Assembly (NCBI RefSeq): GCF_001550065.1
Contig: NZ_LRUB01000032.1
Coordinates: 131,501-195,500, forward strand
Source of the DNA: Kordiimonas lipolytica
Lineage (GTDB): Bacteria; Pseudomonadota; Alphaproteobacteria; Sphingomonadales; Kordiimonadaceae
DNA: 64,000 nt
Direction of reading: 5' to 3'
Both the position numbers and the translations under genes were made by a program. The notes beneath the pieces were generated by a model. That model was given only the letters and a program-made list of their open reading frames with translations, ran no database searches and was not told the origin of the DNA. Of this stretch, positions 1-8,848 are shown piece after piece (position 1 is the stretch's first letter; each line of letters starts with the position of its first letter).

Positions 1-130
1 CATCTGTTGCGGAGCATTGGGCGTCAAAAAACACAGCCCCGCGCAAAATTGAGCGTGCCTTCTGGGCTATTTCGCCCGGAAAAGCAAGCTTTGTGGGGCC
101 AGAGCATGGCCTTAAAAGATGAAATTTCTG

Positions 131-424
131 TTAGGCGTTCGGTGTGTCCGTGCCGGTCTCGAGCGGAATCTCGATCTCCGTCTCACCAGCTTCCAGCATA
201 TAGACCACCGCCAGCATCGCCAATTTGCCCATCTCGGCGGTCACCTGGCCCACGTCGCCGGCATGCATATAGCCCGACAGCATAGACGCCGCCTGGCCAT
301 GGGTCATCTCCACTTCCTTTAGAAGGTTCACGATAACCGGATAGTCCTCATCCTTCACATCGAAGGTGCCGTTCAGGAACGGTTGTTCATCCTTCAGCAC
401 TGTGACAGTCAATTTTCTGGGCAT
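131..424 (-). CDS. Small hypothetical protein (97 aa)
   Basis: I do not recognise this family. The ATG at 424 is preceded by a purine-rich GAGAGAGA stretch that can serve as ribosome binding site. The protein is acidic, has no signal peptide or obvious membrane segment, and alternates short hydrophobic strands with helices. Its middle contains a Gly/Met/Ala-rich segment around residues 45-75. It lies downstream of the antiporter gene on the same strand with about 80 bases between, so it could be co-transcribed. Codon use and the start signal make it a likely real gene; function unknown. Confidence 0.6.
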   Translation of the reverse strand: MPRKLTVTVLKDEQPFLNGTFDVKDEDYPVIVNLLKEVEMTHGQAASMLSGYMHAGDVGQVTAEMGKLAMLAVVYMLEAGETEIEIPLETGTDTPNA

Positions 425-505
425 ATCTCTCTCGCATCAGTTTGGGCGTATCGGGTTGGCGTTACTGACGCGGCTTTAACGCGGCTGGAGCTCCCTGGTC
501 AAGGC

Positions 506-2302
506 TTACTGCCAATCTTTGTCACGCCCGCGGATTTCCTGTTCGTCCGCCTGCATCAGGCGCTCAAGCTCCTGCCGGGCCTTGATGGCATAGTCGATAG
601 CTTTTTTCTGGTCGCCCCGGAACTGCATCGCATCCTTCAGCATCTTCTCGTCATACCGGCGGAACTTCCGCGCCACCCGGTGCGCCTGATGGGCACCGAA
701 CCCCAGCTCCTTGAGCGCCAACTCGCCTATTTCAAGCGCGGAGCCGAATGTTTCGCGCCGGGCCAGCGTGACCCCGATTTCCACCAAGTCAGCCACATCG
801 CCCCGCCCTTGCGCCCGCGCCAGAATGGTCAGGTCAGGATAGTGGCGCCGCACCCGTTTTGCGGTCTCCAGCAGTACTTCCTGGTCATCGATTGCAAGGA
901 CCAAAATCCGCGCCTTCGCGATGCCCGCCGCCTCCAGAAGGTCAAGCCGCCCCGCGTCGCCATAAAAAACCTTGAAGCCGAATTTCCTCAGCATCTCGAT
1001 ATGATTGGGGTTGTGATCCAGAACCGTGATGGGAATACCAAGCGACATCAGAAGCCGCCCTACGATCTGCCCGAACCGGCCATATCCGGCGATAATCACC
1101 GGGTTGCCTTCATCGCGCACATCGCTTTCCAGTTCCTGCTCCCGGCACACATGCGGGCAGATGAAGCGGTCGTATATCAACAACAGGACAGGCGTGGTGA
1201 GCATGGAGAAGGTGGCGACAAGCACAAGAAGTGCGGCAAGTTCAGTATCCATCAGCCCAGCCTGCGCGGTCAGTGAAATCAGGACAAAGGCAAACTCGCC
1301 GCCTTGCGACAGCACAAAGGCAAACAGCCAACCGTCCGCGAGCGTCAGTTTAGCTGGGCGTGCGAGCGCCAGAAGAACCAGTGTCTTCACCGCCAGAAAG
1401 CCGCCCAAAATCATCAGCACACGAAGCGGTTCCGCAATCAGGAGGGAAAAATCCACCGTCATCCCAACAGCGATGAAGAACAGCCCCAACAGCAAGCCCT
1501 TGAAAGGTTCAAGGTTAAGCTCAAGTTCGTGGCGATACTCGGATTCCGCCAGAAGCACCCCCGCGAGGAAAGTGCCAAGCGCCATGGAGATGCCCACTGC
1601 CTGCATCAGAAGCCCGGTGCCAATCACCAGGAACAACGAAAAGGCTGTGAAAACCTCCCTGAGACGGGTTTCTGCAATGTACCGAAAGACGGGCCTAAGG
1701 AGATACCGCCCACCCACGATAATCAGCAGAAAAACGGCAAATGGCTTCAGCACTGCCATAAGGTTCGCTTCCTGGGTCAAGGCATGGGTCGCGAACAAGG
1801 GCACAACCGCAAGCACAGGGATCACCGCCAAGTCCTGGAACAGGAGGACCGAAAATGTCAGGCGACCGACCGGGTTTTTCGCCAGCCCCCTTTCTTCAAG
1901 AGACTGCAACGCCATGGGCGTGGACGACATGGCAAGCGCGAGCGCAGCCACAAGCGCCACCCCGGGTTCAAGCCCCAGAAGACTTGCACAAAGTCCCAGC
2001 ATGAGCGTGCTCAGGAAAACCTGGGCGCCCCCCATTCCAAACACCGGTTTCCTGAGTTGCCAGAGCGTCGCCGGCTTGAGCTCAAGCCCGATCAGAAACA
2101 TCAGGAGCACCACACCGAACTCTGAGAATTTGAAAATAGTTCCCACATCGGAAATCAGTTTCAGCCCCCAAGGGCCGATCACCATACCGGCCACCAGATA
2201 GCCAAGCACTGCGCCAAGCCCTAGTCGCTTGAAAATGGGCACCGCAATCACTGCGGCTGCCAGGTAGATCATCGCGCTTTCGAGAAATCCTTCACCCATC
2301 AT
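506..2302 (-). CDS. KefB/KefC-like CPA2 monovalent cation:proton antiporter
   Basis: Inner-membrane protein of 598 residues predicted to exchange K+ or Na+ for protons. Residues 1-380 form about 12-13 hydrophobic helices typical of the Na+/H+ exchanger domain. From about residue 400 a TrkA-N (RCK) Rossmann domain begins with the nucleotide-binding motif GYGRFGQIVG and a following acidic loop (LDHNPNH). The soluble tail is highly charged. In the Kef family this domain binds NAD(H) or glutathione adducts and gates the channel. The upstream gene encodes a Kef-ancillary-like quinone reductase and overlaps this start by four bases (ATGA), so the two are probably translationally coupled. Ion specificity cannot be told from sequence. 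Confidence 0.9.
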   Translation of the reverse strand: MMGEGFLESAMIYLAAAVIAVPIFKRLGLGAVLGYLVAGMVIGPWGLKLISDVGTIFKFSEFGVVLLMFLIGLELKPATLWQLRKPVFGMGGAQVFLSTLMLGLCASLLGLEPGVALVAALALAMSSTPMALQSLEERGLAKNPVGRLTFSVLLFQDLAVIPVLAVVPLFATHALTQEANLMAVLKPFAVFLLIIVGGRYLLRPVFRYIAETRLREVFTAFSLFLVIGTGLLMQAVGISMALGTFLAGVLLAESEYRHELELNLEPFKGLLLGLFFIAVGMTVDFSLLIAEPLRVLMILGGFLAVKTLVLLALARPAKLTLADGWLFAFVLSQGGEFAFVLISLTAQAGLMDTELAALLVLVATFSMLTTPVLLLIYDRFICPHVCREQELESDVRDEGNPVIIAGYGRFGQIVGRLLMSLGIPITVLDHNPNHIEMLRKFGFKVFYGDAGRLDLLEAAGIAKARILVLAIDDQEVLLETAKRVRRHYPDLTILARAQGRGDVADLVEIGVTLARRETFGSALEIGELALKELGFGAHQAHRVARKFRRYDEKMLKDAMQFRGDQKKAIDYAIKARQELERLMQADEQEIRGRDKDWQ

Positions 2303-2841
2303 GCAGCATTCTCCGTCACAAGCTCCTGGAGCCGCGCAGCATAACGCTCCGCTTCCGCGCTGACATCCGCCTCAGACATGGTACCAACACCGTGGCAGAC
2401 GTGAGGTTCCACAAGCCGCATGCCACAAAAACGCGCAGTCTGTTCAAATGGCTTCAGATAGACTGACAATGGTGCCCCGTGTGGCCGGGCTTCGGCGTAA
2501 GAGGCCGCGTCACCGCCAGTTGTAACCGTCAGCATAAAACGCTTGTCCTTGAGGGCCGTCCCATCAGCGCCAAAGGCAAAGCCTTTGGTCAGCACGCTGT
2601 CCTGCCATTCCTTCAGGATGGCCGGAGCACTGAACCAGTAGATGGGGAACTGAAACACCACCGCGTCAGCCTGCGCCAACGCCGCCTGCTCGTGCGCCAC
2701 ATCGATATAATGGTCAGGATACATTTCATACAGGTCATGAACCTCTATGCCCTGAAGCCTCTGTGCCGCCAGAATCAGTTGCCTGTTCAAGCGTGAACGC
2801 TGGGTGTTGGGATGCGCAAAAAGCACCAGTGCGCCGCTCAT
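2299..2841 (-). CDS. NAD(P)H quinone oxidoreductase, KefF/KefG-like
   Basis: Flavodoxin-fold protein of 180 residues. The N-terminus has the typical strand-loop (LVLFAHPNTQRSRLNRQ) that holds the FMN/FAD phosphate, and the FQFPIYWFSAPAILKEW segment is the hallmark of the NQO/KefF family, followed by GKRFML-type core strands and TTGGD. In Kef systems the ancillary subunit binds the antiporter and activates it, besides reducing quinones. The four-base overlap with the downstream antiporter supports that role here. KefF versus KefG type cannot be decided from the sequence alone. Confidence 0.88.
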   Translation of the reverse strand: MSGALVLFAHPNTQRSRLNRQLILAAQRLQGIEVHDLYEMYPDHYIDVAHEQAALAQADAVVFQFPIYWFSAPAILKEWQDSVLTKGFAFGADGTALKDKRFMLTVTTGGDAASYAEARPHGAPLSVYLKPFEQTARFCGMRLVEPHVCHGVGTMSEADVSAEAERYAARLQELVTENAA

Positions 2842-3060
2842 AAACTTCCCCGTTTCGTCAGTAGGGCCATTCGTTCAGCATAGGCAAAGCAAAGGATTTT
2901 CACCACCTATTCTGTGCAGAATTCCTTTCGGCTAAAACGCACCCTATGGTTTAATGATTATTAACCGGTGCTGTGCATAGTGAAAACGCTTTATTGGGGT
3001 GCCATTATGGTTCCTGTTTTCGCCGGAGATACCGGCGTATCATCGTGAAGGTAACTGGCC

Positions 3061-3417
3061 ATGACGATCCGACTTACCAGCATAATTCTTGTAGCCTCTT
3101 TCCTTGGTTTTTCGTCTCCAGCAATTCTGGCCGACGCCATGACCGACTGGCAACGGGCCGTGGTGGAAAAAGTGCGTGCCAAGCAGGGGTATCCCCGGCT
3201 GGCCGTGGCAAGGCAGATTGAAGGCCGTGCCAAGGTGCGCCTGACTGTGGCTGCAGACGGCACTATCAGCAATTATGAGATCCTCGAAGCCACCGGCGAA
3301 GACGTGCTGGACCGGGCTATCCCACCCCTTATTGGCAAGCTGAGTCCTCTGCCTCCGCTGCCTGGTGGCCAGTCAGAGATGACTTTCGTGCTGCCGCTGA
3401 ACTGGTCGCTCGACTAA
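3061..3417 (+). CDS. Secreted TonB C-terminal-domain protein (118 aa)
   Basis: A signal peptide (hydrophobic residues 5-22, cleavage probably after SPAILA) is followed directly by a TonB C-terminal domain of about 90 residues: YPRLAVARQIEGRAKVRLTV, then DGTISNYEILEATGEDVLDRAI. The usual N-terminal transmembrane anchor that engages ExbB/ExbD and the proline-rich spacer are absent, so it cannot transduce energy as classical TonB does. It is convergent with the TonB-dependent receptor gene, 43 bases from its stop. It may be a periplasmic binder of TonB boxes, or a stand-alone domain with another job. AAGG precedes the ATG. Confidence 0.75.
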   Translation: MTIRLTSIILVASFLGFSSPAILADAMTDWQRAVVEKVRAKQGYPRLAVARQIEGRAKVRLTVAADGTISNYEILEATGEDVLDRAIPPLIGKLSPLPPLPGGQSEMTFVLPLNWSLD

Positions 3418-3436
3418 GTCCTGCCTGAAGGCATGA

Positions 3437-3461
3437 GGCGCGACCCCCATAGCGTCGCGCC
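3437..3461. terminator. GC-rich hairpin between convergent genes
   Basis: GGCGCGAC at 3437-3444 pairs with GTCGCGCC at 3454-3461 around a nine-base loop. It lies between the stops of the TonB-domain gene and the TonB receptor gene and overlaps the last base of the receptor stop codon. There is no T-tract on either side, so intrinsic termination would be weak; it may act as an mRNA 3' end barrier instead. Confidence 0.4.
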
Positions 3462-6400
3462 TAGAAATCAAATACAGCCCCAAGATAGAAGCGCCGACCT
3501 ACCGTATCGTAAAATTCGGGGAATGTGTCCTGAACCGACCCACCGACGATACGGGGGGCATCCTCGTCGAACAGGTTACGAATGCCGCCATAGAAAGTGA
3601 TATTCTTGTTCACCCTTACACGTGCCGCCACATCATTATAGAGAGCCGCCGGGATCCTTGCTTCAGGCAAATCCCCAAGCGCCTTATTGGTAATGGCTCG
3701 CCCCCGAAAACGCACATCCCAGTCCACAGTTACTTTGCCCATATCGAAGCTGACACCAGCCTGAAGACGGTGTTTTGGATATTTCGGCAAGCTGCGTAAA
3801 TCTTCTATGGGGCCGTCTATGGAATTCTGCTGCTTGGCGTCCAGGTTTCGAGAATAGAGACCAGTGATCGACACGCCGTCAAGAAAGCCTGCGCTATCGC
3901 TCAGGTCCAGCATATACTGGAATTCGACATCATAGCCTTTCAGCCAGAACCGGCCTGCATTGAAGATGGTTCCCGTAACCGCCAGCAGGCTCCCCGTTGA
4001 CTGATCGCGCTGGATATAAGGACTTCCGGTAACCGGATTATCGCCGCAAAACAGGTGGGTAAGCCCCTCGCTCTGGTAGCACACATCCAGAAGCTGGTCG
4101 GCGTCAAGGTTGACAATATAGTCCGAAACCTTGATGCGGTAAGTGTCTACCGAAAGTCTGAAACGACCAAGGAAACTATCAAAAACCCCGTCACTATCGA
4201 TCGCAATGCCCCAAGTCAGGTTGGTGGATCGTTCCTCGGTCAGGTTAGGATTACCAAAGCTCTGGATATCAACGAAAGACTGAACTTGCGTGTAGCCGTC
4301 AGGAACACCAAGTAAACCTTTGCTTCGACAATTTTTGGCCAAAGTAGTGGCTTCAAATTCTTCAATTAAGCCGCATGGATCCTGAAAGGAATCGAAGCCA
4401 CTGGGGCCACCCGCAAACAGTTCGGCGATGTTCGGTGCCCGCCGACCGCTCTGGTATGACAATCTGACAGACACACCACCACCGGTCGCCCAATAACCGC
4501 CTGCATGCCAGTTGATGATCCCGCTGGTGGTGGAGAAGTCTGAAAGACGCATCCCGAATGTCGCCGTCAGCTCTTCAGCAAATCTTTTGTCCTTCAAGAG
4601 CGGAGCCGTAACGTCGAAAAATCCTTCAATGGCATCAAAGCTACCGCTCGAGCCCGGAAACGCCAGCGAGCCGCTTACAGGGCGGGCCTCTAGCGCGGGG
4701 TCGGGTTCATCATCTAGCGCTTCGTGGCGATACTCGAGGCCCACGGTCAGCTTTGTGTCTTCATCCGTGAAACCATCGAGCGGACCTGAAATCGCAAAAC
4801 TGAAAACATTCTGGCGAGTGCTGATTTTCCGGTGGGCATTCGGCGCCTTAAGGAAATCAATCTGTGCGTCGTTCCAGTGCCCAACCCCGAATGGGTTGAT
4901 CAGGCTGCAGCCAACTGTCCGGCTACATAGGTCAGTATTGAGCGCAGCCTCATAATTACGGATATCAAGAAGCCCATCGCGCTCCTCATCCACTTCGTTT
5001 CGGCCGAACTGATAATAGACATCATAGGACCAGCCCGGCGCCATCATGCCCTGGAAGCCGATAAGCGACCTGAGCGTCCGGCGCGAAATATGGGTCCGGC
5101 GGGGCCCAAGCTCGACAATCCGCCGCGACAGGATCAGGCCTGCTGCATCCGACAGGCCCTGTGCCGCCAGCAGTGCCCGCACGGGGTCCGGTATATATGG
5201 GTTATCTAGCGGGACGGCAATCGGCGTGCCGTCATCGCCATTCAGGCCAGCGCCGACCTGCAACGGTATGGGCGCCAATTGCGAGACCACATTCGTGTCC
5301 GCCAGGCTGTTTTCAAACACCAGCTTATGCCCTGGCGCGATGTCATAATTCAGGTTCAATGTAGCGAATACACGGTCAATCGGCGTGATCAGCGTATGGT
5401 CTTCGGCGAAGTTATATATCTGATGCTGGCTGCCATCGGCCTCTTCGATGGCCGTCCCTGCCTCATTCAAATAATAGACCGCGTCCAGCGACTCGATACC
5501 GCCGTTTTGCAGGCTCACTCCTTGAATCAGCCCAGCGGGCGTGGTGCTGCTGCCACCAAAACCTCGGGTGAACACAGCCCCTTCCGCACCGGACCGTCGT
5601 CCATTCAGGGCGAAGCCACTTGGATTGGATGTCACGTCACGATCAGTCATGAAAAGACCGGACTGATCATCAATGGTCAGACTTGCAATGACGCTGCCGC
5701 GGCCTTCGGAAAACTCGTTACCGAATGTCAGGGTTGCCAGGATTTCCTCGCGGTCGCCGCGCTCGGTGATGCCGCCCTGAACCGCTCCGCTCCAGCCGTC
5801 AAGATGATCCTGCAGTGTGAAATTCACTACGCCAGAGACAGCTTCGCCACCATAAGAGGTTGCAGCACCCCCATTGATGATTTCGATCCGCTCAACAAGC
5901 GAGGCCGGGATGCTGTTAAGGTCAACGCCATACAGTGTCAAAGACCCCCCAAAAGTGGGTACAAACCGGCGGCCGTTTACCAGAACCAGGGTCCGCTCCG
6001 GCCCGATCCCCCTCAGATCAGCAAGGTTGAGCCCGGCCGGGGTGCCGAAAATTGTGGTATTGGCTGACGTGATATCCGACAGCATGCTGGGAAGCTCAAA
6101 CAGGAAATCCGACACATTCACCTTGCCGCCGAATTGCATCTCCTCGCCGCCCATCGCCTGGGTTGGCTTGAATTTATAGTATGGCGGGTTACTGGTACGG
6201 GTGCCCACAATCAGCAGTTCATCAACGACTGCGGTAGCACTTAGGGACAGGTTGGTCGCTTCACCACCGGGCGAAAGGCCGCCGCTGCTGCCCACCGGTC
6301 GGCTGATTGCCAGCCTAACTGGCACAATCGCAAGCGTGTTGCCACCCACGTCAACCACCTGAAGACCACTGTTTGCCAGCAGAAGGTCCAAAGCCACTTT

Positions 6401-6655
6401 GGCCGAATACTGACCGGTGATGGCCGGGGCATCCTTGTTGGCGACAAGGCGGCTATCGAATACCAGGCCCAGTCCGGTCCGGTCCGTGAATTCAAGAAGG
6501 GCATCCGATAGCGGCTTGCCAGTCTGGTTGAATTCAACCGTGGTGTGAACACTGGCAACATCGCTCGTGGCGGCAATTTCAGATGCAGCAGCGCTGCCCC
6601 CGCATGCGAGAACCACCGCCAAATAAGATACCGATGTCAATACACTGCACTTCAT
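3461..6655 (-). CDS. TonB-dependent receptor with N-terminal STN signalling domain
   Basis: Outer-membrane beta-barrel receptor of 1064 residues. After a signal peptide, residues about 35-110 form a secretin/TonB short N-terminal (STN) domain, the part that contacts a FecR-type anti-sigma factor. A plug domain follows (about 160-290, including LADLRGIGPERTLVLVNGRR and GGAATSYGGEAVSGVVNF), then a 22-strand barrel ending in phenylalanine (LGAVFDF), as the BAM complex requires. The large size and the NNP-poor, loop-rich barrel are like the alphaproteobacterial receptors for peptides, glycans or siderophores; the ligand is unknown. It is the last gene of a sigma-fecR-receptor set on one strand, so it is probably the regulon's target and sensor at once. 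Confidence 0.93.
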   Translation of the reverse strand: MKCSVLTSVSYLAVVLACGGSAAASEIAATSDVASVHTTVEFNQTGKPLSDALLEFTDRTGLGLVFDSRLVANKDAPAITGQYSAKVALDLLLANSGLQVVDVGGNTLAIVPVRLAISRPVGSSGGLSPGGEATNLSLSATAVVDELLIVGTRTSNPPYYKFKPTQAMGGEEMQFGGKVNVSDFLFELPSMLSDITSANTTIFGTPAGLNLADLRGIGPERTLVLVNGRRFVPTFGGSLTLYGVDLNSIPASLVERIEIINGGAATSYGGEAVSGVVNFTLQDHLDGWSGAVQGGITERGDREEILATLTFGNEFSEGRGSVIASLTIDDQSGLFMTDRDVTSNPSGFALNGRRSGAEGAVFTRGFGGSSTTPAGLIQGVSLQNGGIESLDAVYYLNEAGTAIEEADGSQHQIYNFAEDHTLITPIDRVFATLNLNYDIAPGHKLVFENSLADTNVVSQLAPIPLQVGAGLNGDDGTPIAVPLDNPYIPDPVRALLAAQGLSDAAGLILSRRIVELGPRRTHISRRTLRSLIGFQGMMAPGWSYDVYYQFGRNEVDEERDGLLDIRNYEAALNTDLCSRTVGCSLINPFGVGHWNDAQIDFLKAPNAHRKISTRQNVFSFAISGPLDGFTDEDTKLTVGLEYRHEALDDEPDPALEARPVSGSLAFPGSSGSFDAIEGFFDVTAPLLKDKRFAEELTATFGMRLSDFSTTSGIINWHAGGYWATGGGVSVRLSYQSGRRAPNIAELFAGGPSGFDSFQDPCGLIEEFEATTLAKNCRSKGLLGVPDGYTQVQSFVDIQSFGNPNLTEERSTNLTWGIAIDSDGVFDSFLGRFRLSVDTYRIKVSDYIVNLDADQLLDVCYQSEGLTHLFCGDNPVTGSPYIQRDQSTGSLLAVTGTIFNAGRFWLKGYDVEFQYMLDLSDSAGFLDGVSITGLYSRNLDAKQQNSIDGPIEDLRSLPKYPKHRLQAGVSFDMGKVTVDWDVRFRGRAITNKALGDLPEARIPAALYNDVAARVRVNKNITFYGGIRNLFDEDAPRIVGGSVQDTFPEFYDTVGRRFYLGAVFDF

Positions 6656-6707
6656 CCCGAGCCCTTTAATGCCTCCCCGCTGGCACGAGTATCGCTTCTA
6701 GGACGAT

Positions 6708-7703
6708 CTAATTCTCTTGTCTCGCATAAAGAAGAATTACACCATCCAATCGCTTGACTGCCACGATGGAGAAGGCCGATTCAAGGGCATCCACTACCAC
6801 ATCCTGATCAGTCAGGTTAAAGGTACCGGATACAGGCAAGTTCGCAAGATGCGCGTCTGCGATTTCTAGCGGCGCGTCGAAATAACGGTTCAGATCTTTG
6901 ACCACGTCCCTGAGCGGCGTCTCATGGTACAGGGCTTTGCCGTTCCGCCACGCCATGACAGAACCCTGGTCGAAGCCCTCCACGACAGCTTCCTGACTGG
7001 ACGTGTGATGCTCTGCCTGCTCGCCAGCATGAAGGCGCGCAATCTCACGAACATCATCTTCATCATCGGAACGCTGTGCCACGGACACAAGGCCAGAGAG
7101 CACCGACACGACATTCGACGACGCCCCTAAACGCACATTAAACTTGGTACCAAGCACTCGTACCTGGGTCTCGCCCGCGTTAACGATAAACGGTCGGCTC
7201 TCATCGCGTTTTACGCTGAAAAAGGCTTCTCCTTTTTCGATCGACACATGCCTTTCATCGTCTTCCAGGAGGGCTGTCACCCGCGTATCGGTATTAAGCT
7301 GAAGCACGCTGCCATCAGCAAGCGCGATAGTGGAACGCTGGCCCTTTGCAGTCTGGTAAGTCACAGGTTCGGGCGCCGACACCCACATGCTGACGGTCAT
7401 CACTGCCGCCACGACAAATCCCGCCGCCAGTGAGGAAATCCCGGCCACCCAGCGCTGACGCTTGCGCTCTGCCGCGGCTTCATGAAGCTCGCGTTCAAAT
7501 TCTTCCTGAAGCGCCTCTTCGCCAACCGCGTCAAGGTCATCGGCCATAGCTTGCAGGTCCTCATAGGCCCGTGCATGGCGCGGGTCTTCGTCCCGCCACG
7601 CAGCCAAATCTACATCCGCATGCGTACGGTTGTCGCCAGACATCAGCCCCACAGCCCAGCGGGCCGCCTGCTCTTCTATGTCCTGCTTCTTGGTCATCGT
7701 CAT
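6708..7703 (-). CDS. FecR-family anti-sigma/sigma regulator
   Basis: Membrane sensor of about 330 residues. The N-terminal 80 residues are a DUF4880-like cytoplasmic domain (EEQAARWAVGL, AWRDEDPRHARAYE) that binds the sigma factor. One transmembrane helix lies at about 88-108, followed by the FecR periplasmic domain (GQRSTIALADGSVLQLN, FFSVKRDESRPFIVNAG, VRVLGTKFNV). The last 70 residues resemble an STN domain (LRDVVKDLNRYFDAPLEI). In Fec-type systems it relays receptor occupancy to the sigma factor. It starts about 34 bases after the sigma stop; ATG at 7703 has AAAGG upstream, with a GTG at 7706 and an ATG at 7697 as alternatives. Confidence 0.92.
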   Translation of the reverse strand: MTMTKKQDIEEQAARWAVGLMSGDNRTHADVDLAAWRDEDPRHARAYEDLQAMADDLDAVGEEALQEEFERELHEAAAERKRQRWVAGISSLAAGFVVAAVMTVSMWVSAPEPVTYQTAKGQRSTIALADGSVLQLNTDTRVTALLEDDERHVSIEKGEAFFSVKRDESRPFIVNAGETQVRVLGTKFNVRLGASSNVVSVLSGLVSVAQRSDDEDDVREIARLHAGEQAEHHTSSQEAVVEGFDQGSVMAWRNGKALYHETPLRDVVKDLNRYFDAPLEIADAHLANLPVSGTFNLTDQDVVVDALESAFSIVAVKRLDGVILLYARQEN

Positions 7704-7737
7704 CACTTCAAGGCCTTTCGCCTATAGTCATCCCTCA

Positions 7738-8421
7738 TCACGCCTTGCCACCCCGGCCCCGCCGCGTCTTGCGGGGCATGGGAAGAATGGCTGCGCCCGG
7801 TTTCCGTAGAAGCCGGGTTCGAAGGCGCTTGAGGGCGTCCATCATATATTTTTCAACCGTGCTCTCAGACACGCCCATCTCGCCCGCAATCGCGGCATAG
7901 GTCTTGTCTTCAAACCGGTTTTTGACGAACGCAGTCCGCGCCTTGTCAGGCAGCGCACGGATCGCATCCATCATCTCTCCCACTTCCTGTCTGTGCCCAA
8001 GAGCCTCTTCGGGTGTCGGATCGTCGGTCGGCAGGTCGGCGACAGTTTTTGAAACACTGTCATCATCCACCTGCACCTGGCGCCTGAGCACGCGACCACG
8101 GCGTTTCAGCTCATTAATGGCCAGGTTTGCCGCCGTCTTGAACAGGAGAGCCTGGGGGTTCTCAATTACTTCGACACTCGCGAAGCGGTAGACCCTCATA
8201 TAAACATCCTGCGCGACATCAGATGCGTCGTCCGTATTGCCCAGCTTTTTAGTAATCCAGCCCACTAAAAGACCATGATTGGCCTTTATGCAGGCTTCGA
8301 GTGCGCGGATATTCTTGCGGCGGGCAGCCTCCTCCAGAAGCGGCTTGTCGCCACTCTCCTGCGCCTCGACCGGCGCATCCGTGTCTTTGACCAATTTGAT
8401 ATGTGGCGCTTTTCGCAGCAC
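7738..8421 (-). CDS. FecI-like extracytoplasmic-function sigma factor
   Basis: ECF sigma factor with region 2 (DASDVAQDVYMRVYRF, ALLFKTAANLAINELKRR) and region 4 (LPDKARTAFVKNRFEDKTYAAIAGEMGVSE, a helix-turn-helix). It should direct RNA polymerase to the receptor operon when released by the FecR-like protein next door. I place the start at GTG 8421 because AAGGGA lies eight bases upstream; the frame stays open to a GTG at 8466 with no ribosome binding site. The protein has an unusually basic tail (PRKTRRGRGGK) that could add DNA contacts. Gene order sigma-fecR-receptor is the standard arrangement. Confidence 0.9.
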   Translation of the reverse strand: MLRKAPHIKLVKDTDAPVEAQESGDKPLLEEAARRKNIRALEACIKANHGLLVGWITKKLGNTDDASDVAQDVYMRVYRFASVEVIENPQALLFKTAANLAINELKRRGRVLRRQVQVDDDSVSKTVADLPTDDPTPEEALGHRQEVGEMMDAIRALPDKARTAFVKNRFEDKTYAAIAGEMGVSESTVEKYMMDALKRLRTRLLRKPGAAILPMPRKTRRGRGGKA

Positions 8422-8673
8422 AAATAATCCCTTGCTTGCCTGACGCAGCCTTCGCTGGCCCTCCACCAGAAAAACGCTGCCTCTCGCCTCCGCCGACTGA
8501 TCCGAAAAACCTCAAGCTCTCTGCGGCTTACAAACGGAAAACCGGACCCAGTTCCTTGGTCATAGATCGAACGTACTAGGCCAGCAACAAAAAAAGTTGG
8601 AGGGATGCCGCCAAACGGGCTGTCTTAGAGTACGAAACACAGATGGTGTTTCCTCTCATGTTTAAACTTTCCA

Positions 8674-8702
8674 AGCGGAGCGGGATACTTTCCCACTCCG
8701 CT
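8674..8702. repeat. GC-rich hairpin, possible terminator
   Basis: AGCGGAGCGGGA at 8674-8685 pairs with TCCCACTCCGCT at 8691-8702, with one C-A mismatch on the plus strand that becomes a G-U wobble in a minus-strand transcript; the loop is five bases. A moderately T-rich stretch follows on the plus strand. There is no upstream plus-strand gene for it to terminate, so its purpose is unclear. Confidence 0.5.
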
Positions 8703-8720
8703 ATTTCTCTTGATTAAAAT

Positions 8721-8754
8721 AAGTAAATACTGCCATAAATATTTATATTTACTT
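8721..8754. repeat. AT-rich inverted repeat with nested palindrome
   Basis: AAGTAAATA at 8721-8729 is the exact reverse complement of TATTTACTT at 8746-8754. Nested between and partly overlapping the right arm is a perfect 12-base palindrome, ATAAATATTTAT, at 8735-8746. The surrounding 80 bases are nearly all A and T, in contrast to the GC-rich window. Confidence 0.75.
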
Positions 8755-8761
8755 TAGATTA

Positions 8762-8780
8762 TTTGAAATTTTATTTCAAA
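8762..8780. repeat. Perfect AT-rich palindrome
   Basis: TTTGAAAT at 8762-8769 and ATTTCAAA at 8773-8780 are perfect reverse complements around TTT. It follows the previous AT-rich repeat by seven bases. It could be a regulator site or an easily melted element. Confidence 0.75.
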
Positions 8781-8824
8781 AATCCTCGGCGCGCACCTAC
8801 CGTTACATAAAGACCACACATCAC

Positions 8825-8848
8825 GGATAAAGACCGGATTTATCCACA
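8825..8848. promoter_or_regulatory. DnaA box within an inverted repeat
   Basis: TTATCCACA at 8840-8848 matches the DnaA-box consensus TTATNCACA perfectly. Its first six bases belong to an inverted repeat, GGATAAA (8825-8831) and TTTATCC (8839-8845), seven bases apart. A GCCCC-ATGC-GGGGC hairpin follows at 8855-8868. I found no second exact box nearby, so this is a single candidate site rather than a recognisable origin. Confidence 0.45.

Noticed and set aside
1..130. A gene end or start at the left edge
   Set aside because: The first 130 bases have no frame with recognisable protein features; a reversed start codon at base 1 cannot be judged without upstream sequence.
383..2201. Several long plus-strand open frames opposite the Kef-like antiporter
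   Set aside because: They are shadows of the antiporter, which has clear transmembrane and TrkA-N domains.
8659..8718. A 19-codon open frame (MFKLSKRSGILSHSAISLD)
   Set aside because: No ribosome binding site, and the sequence lies across the GC hairpin at 8674-8702.
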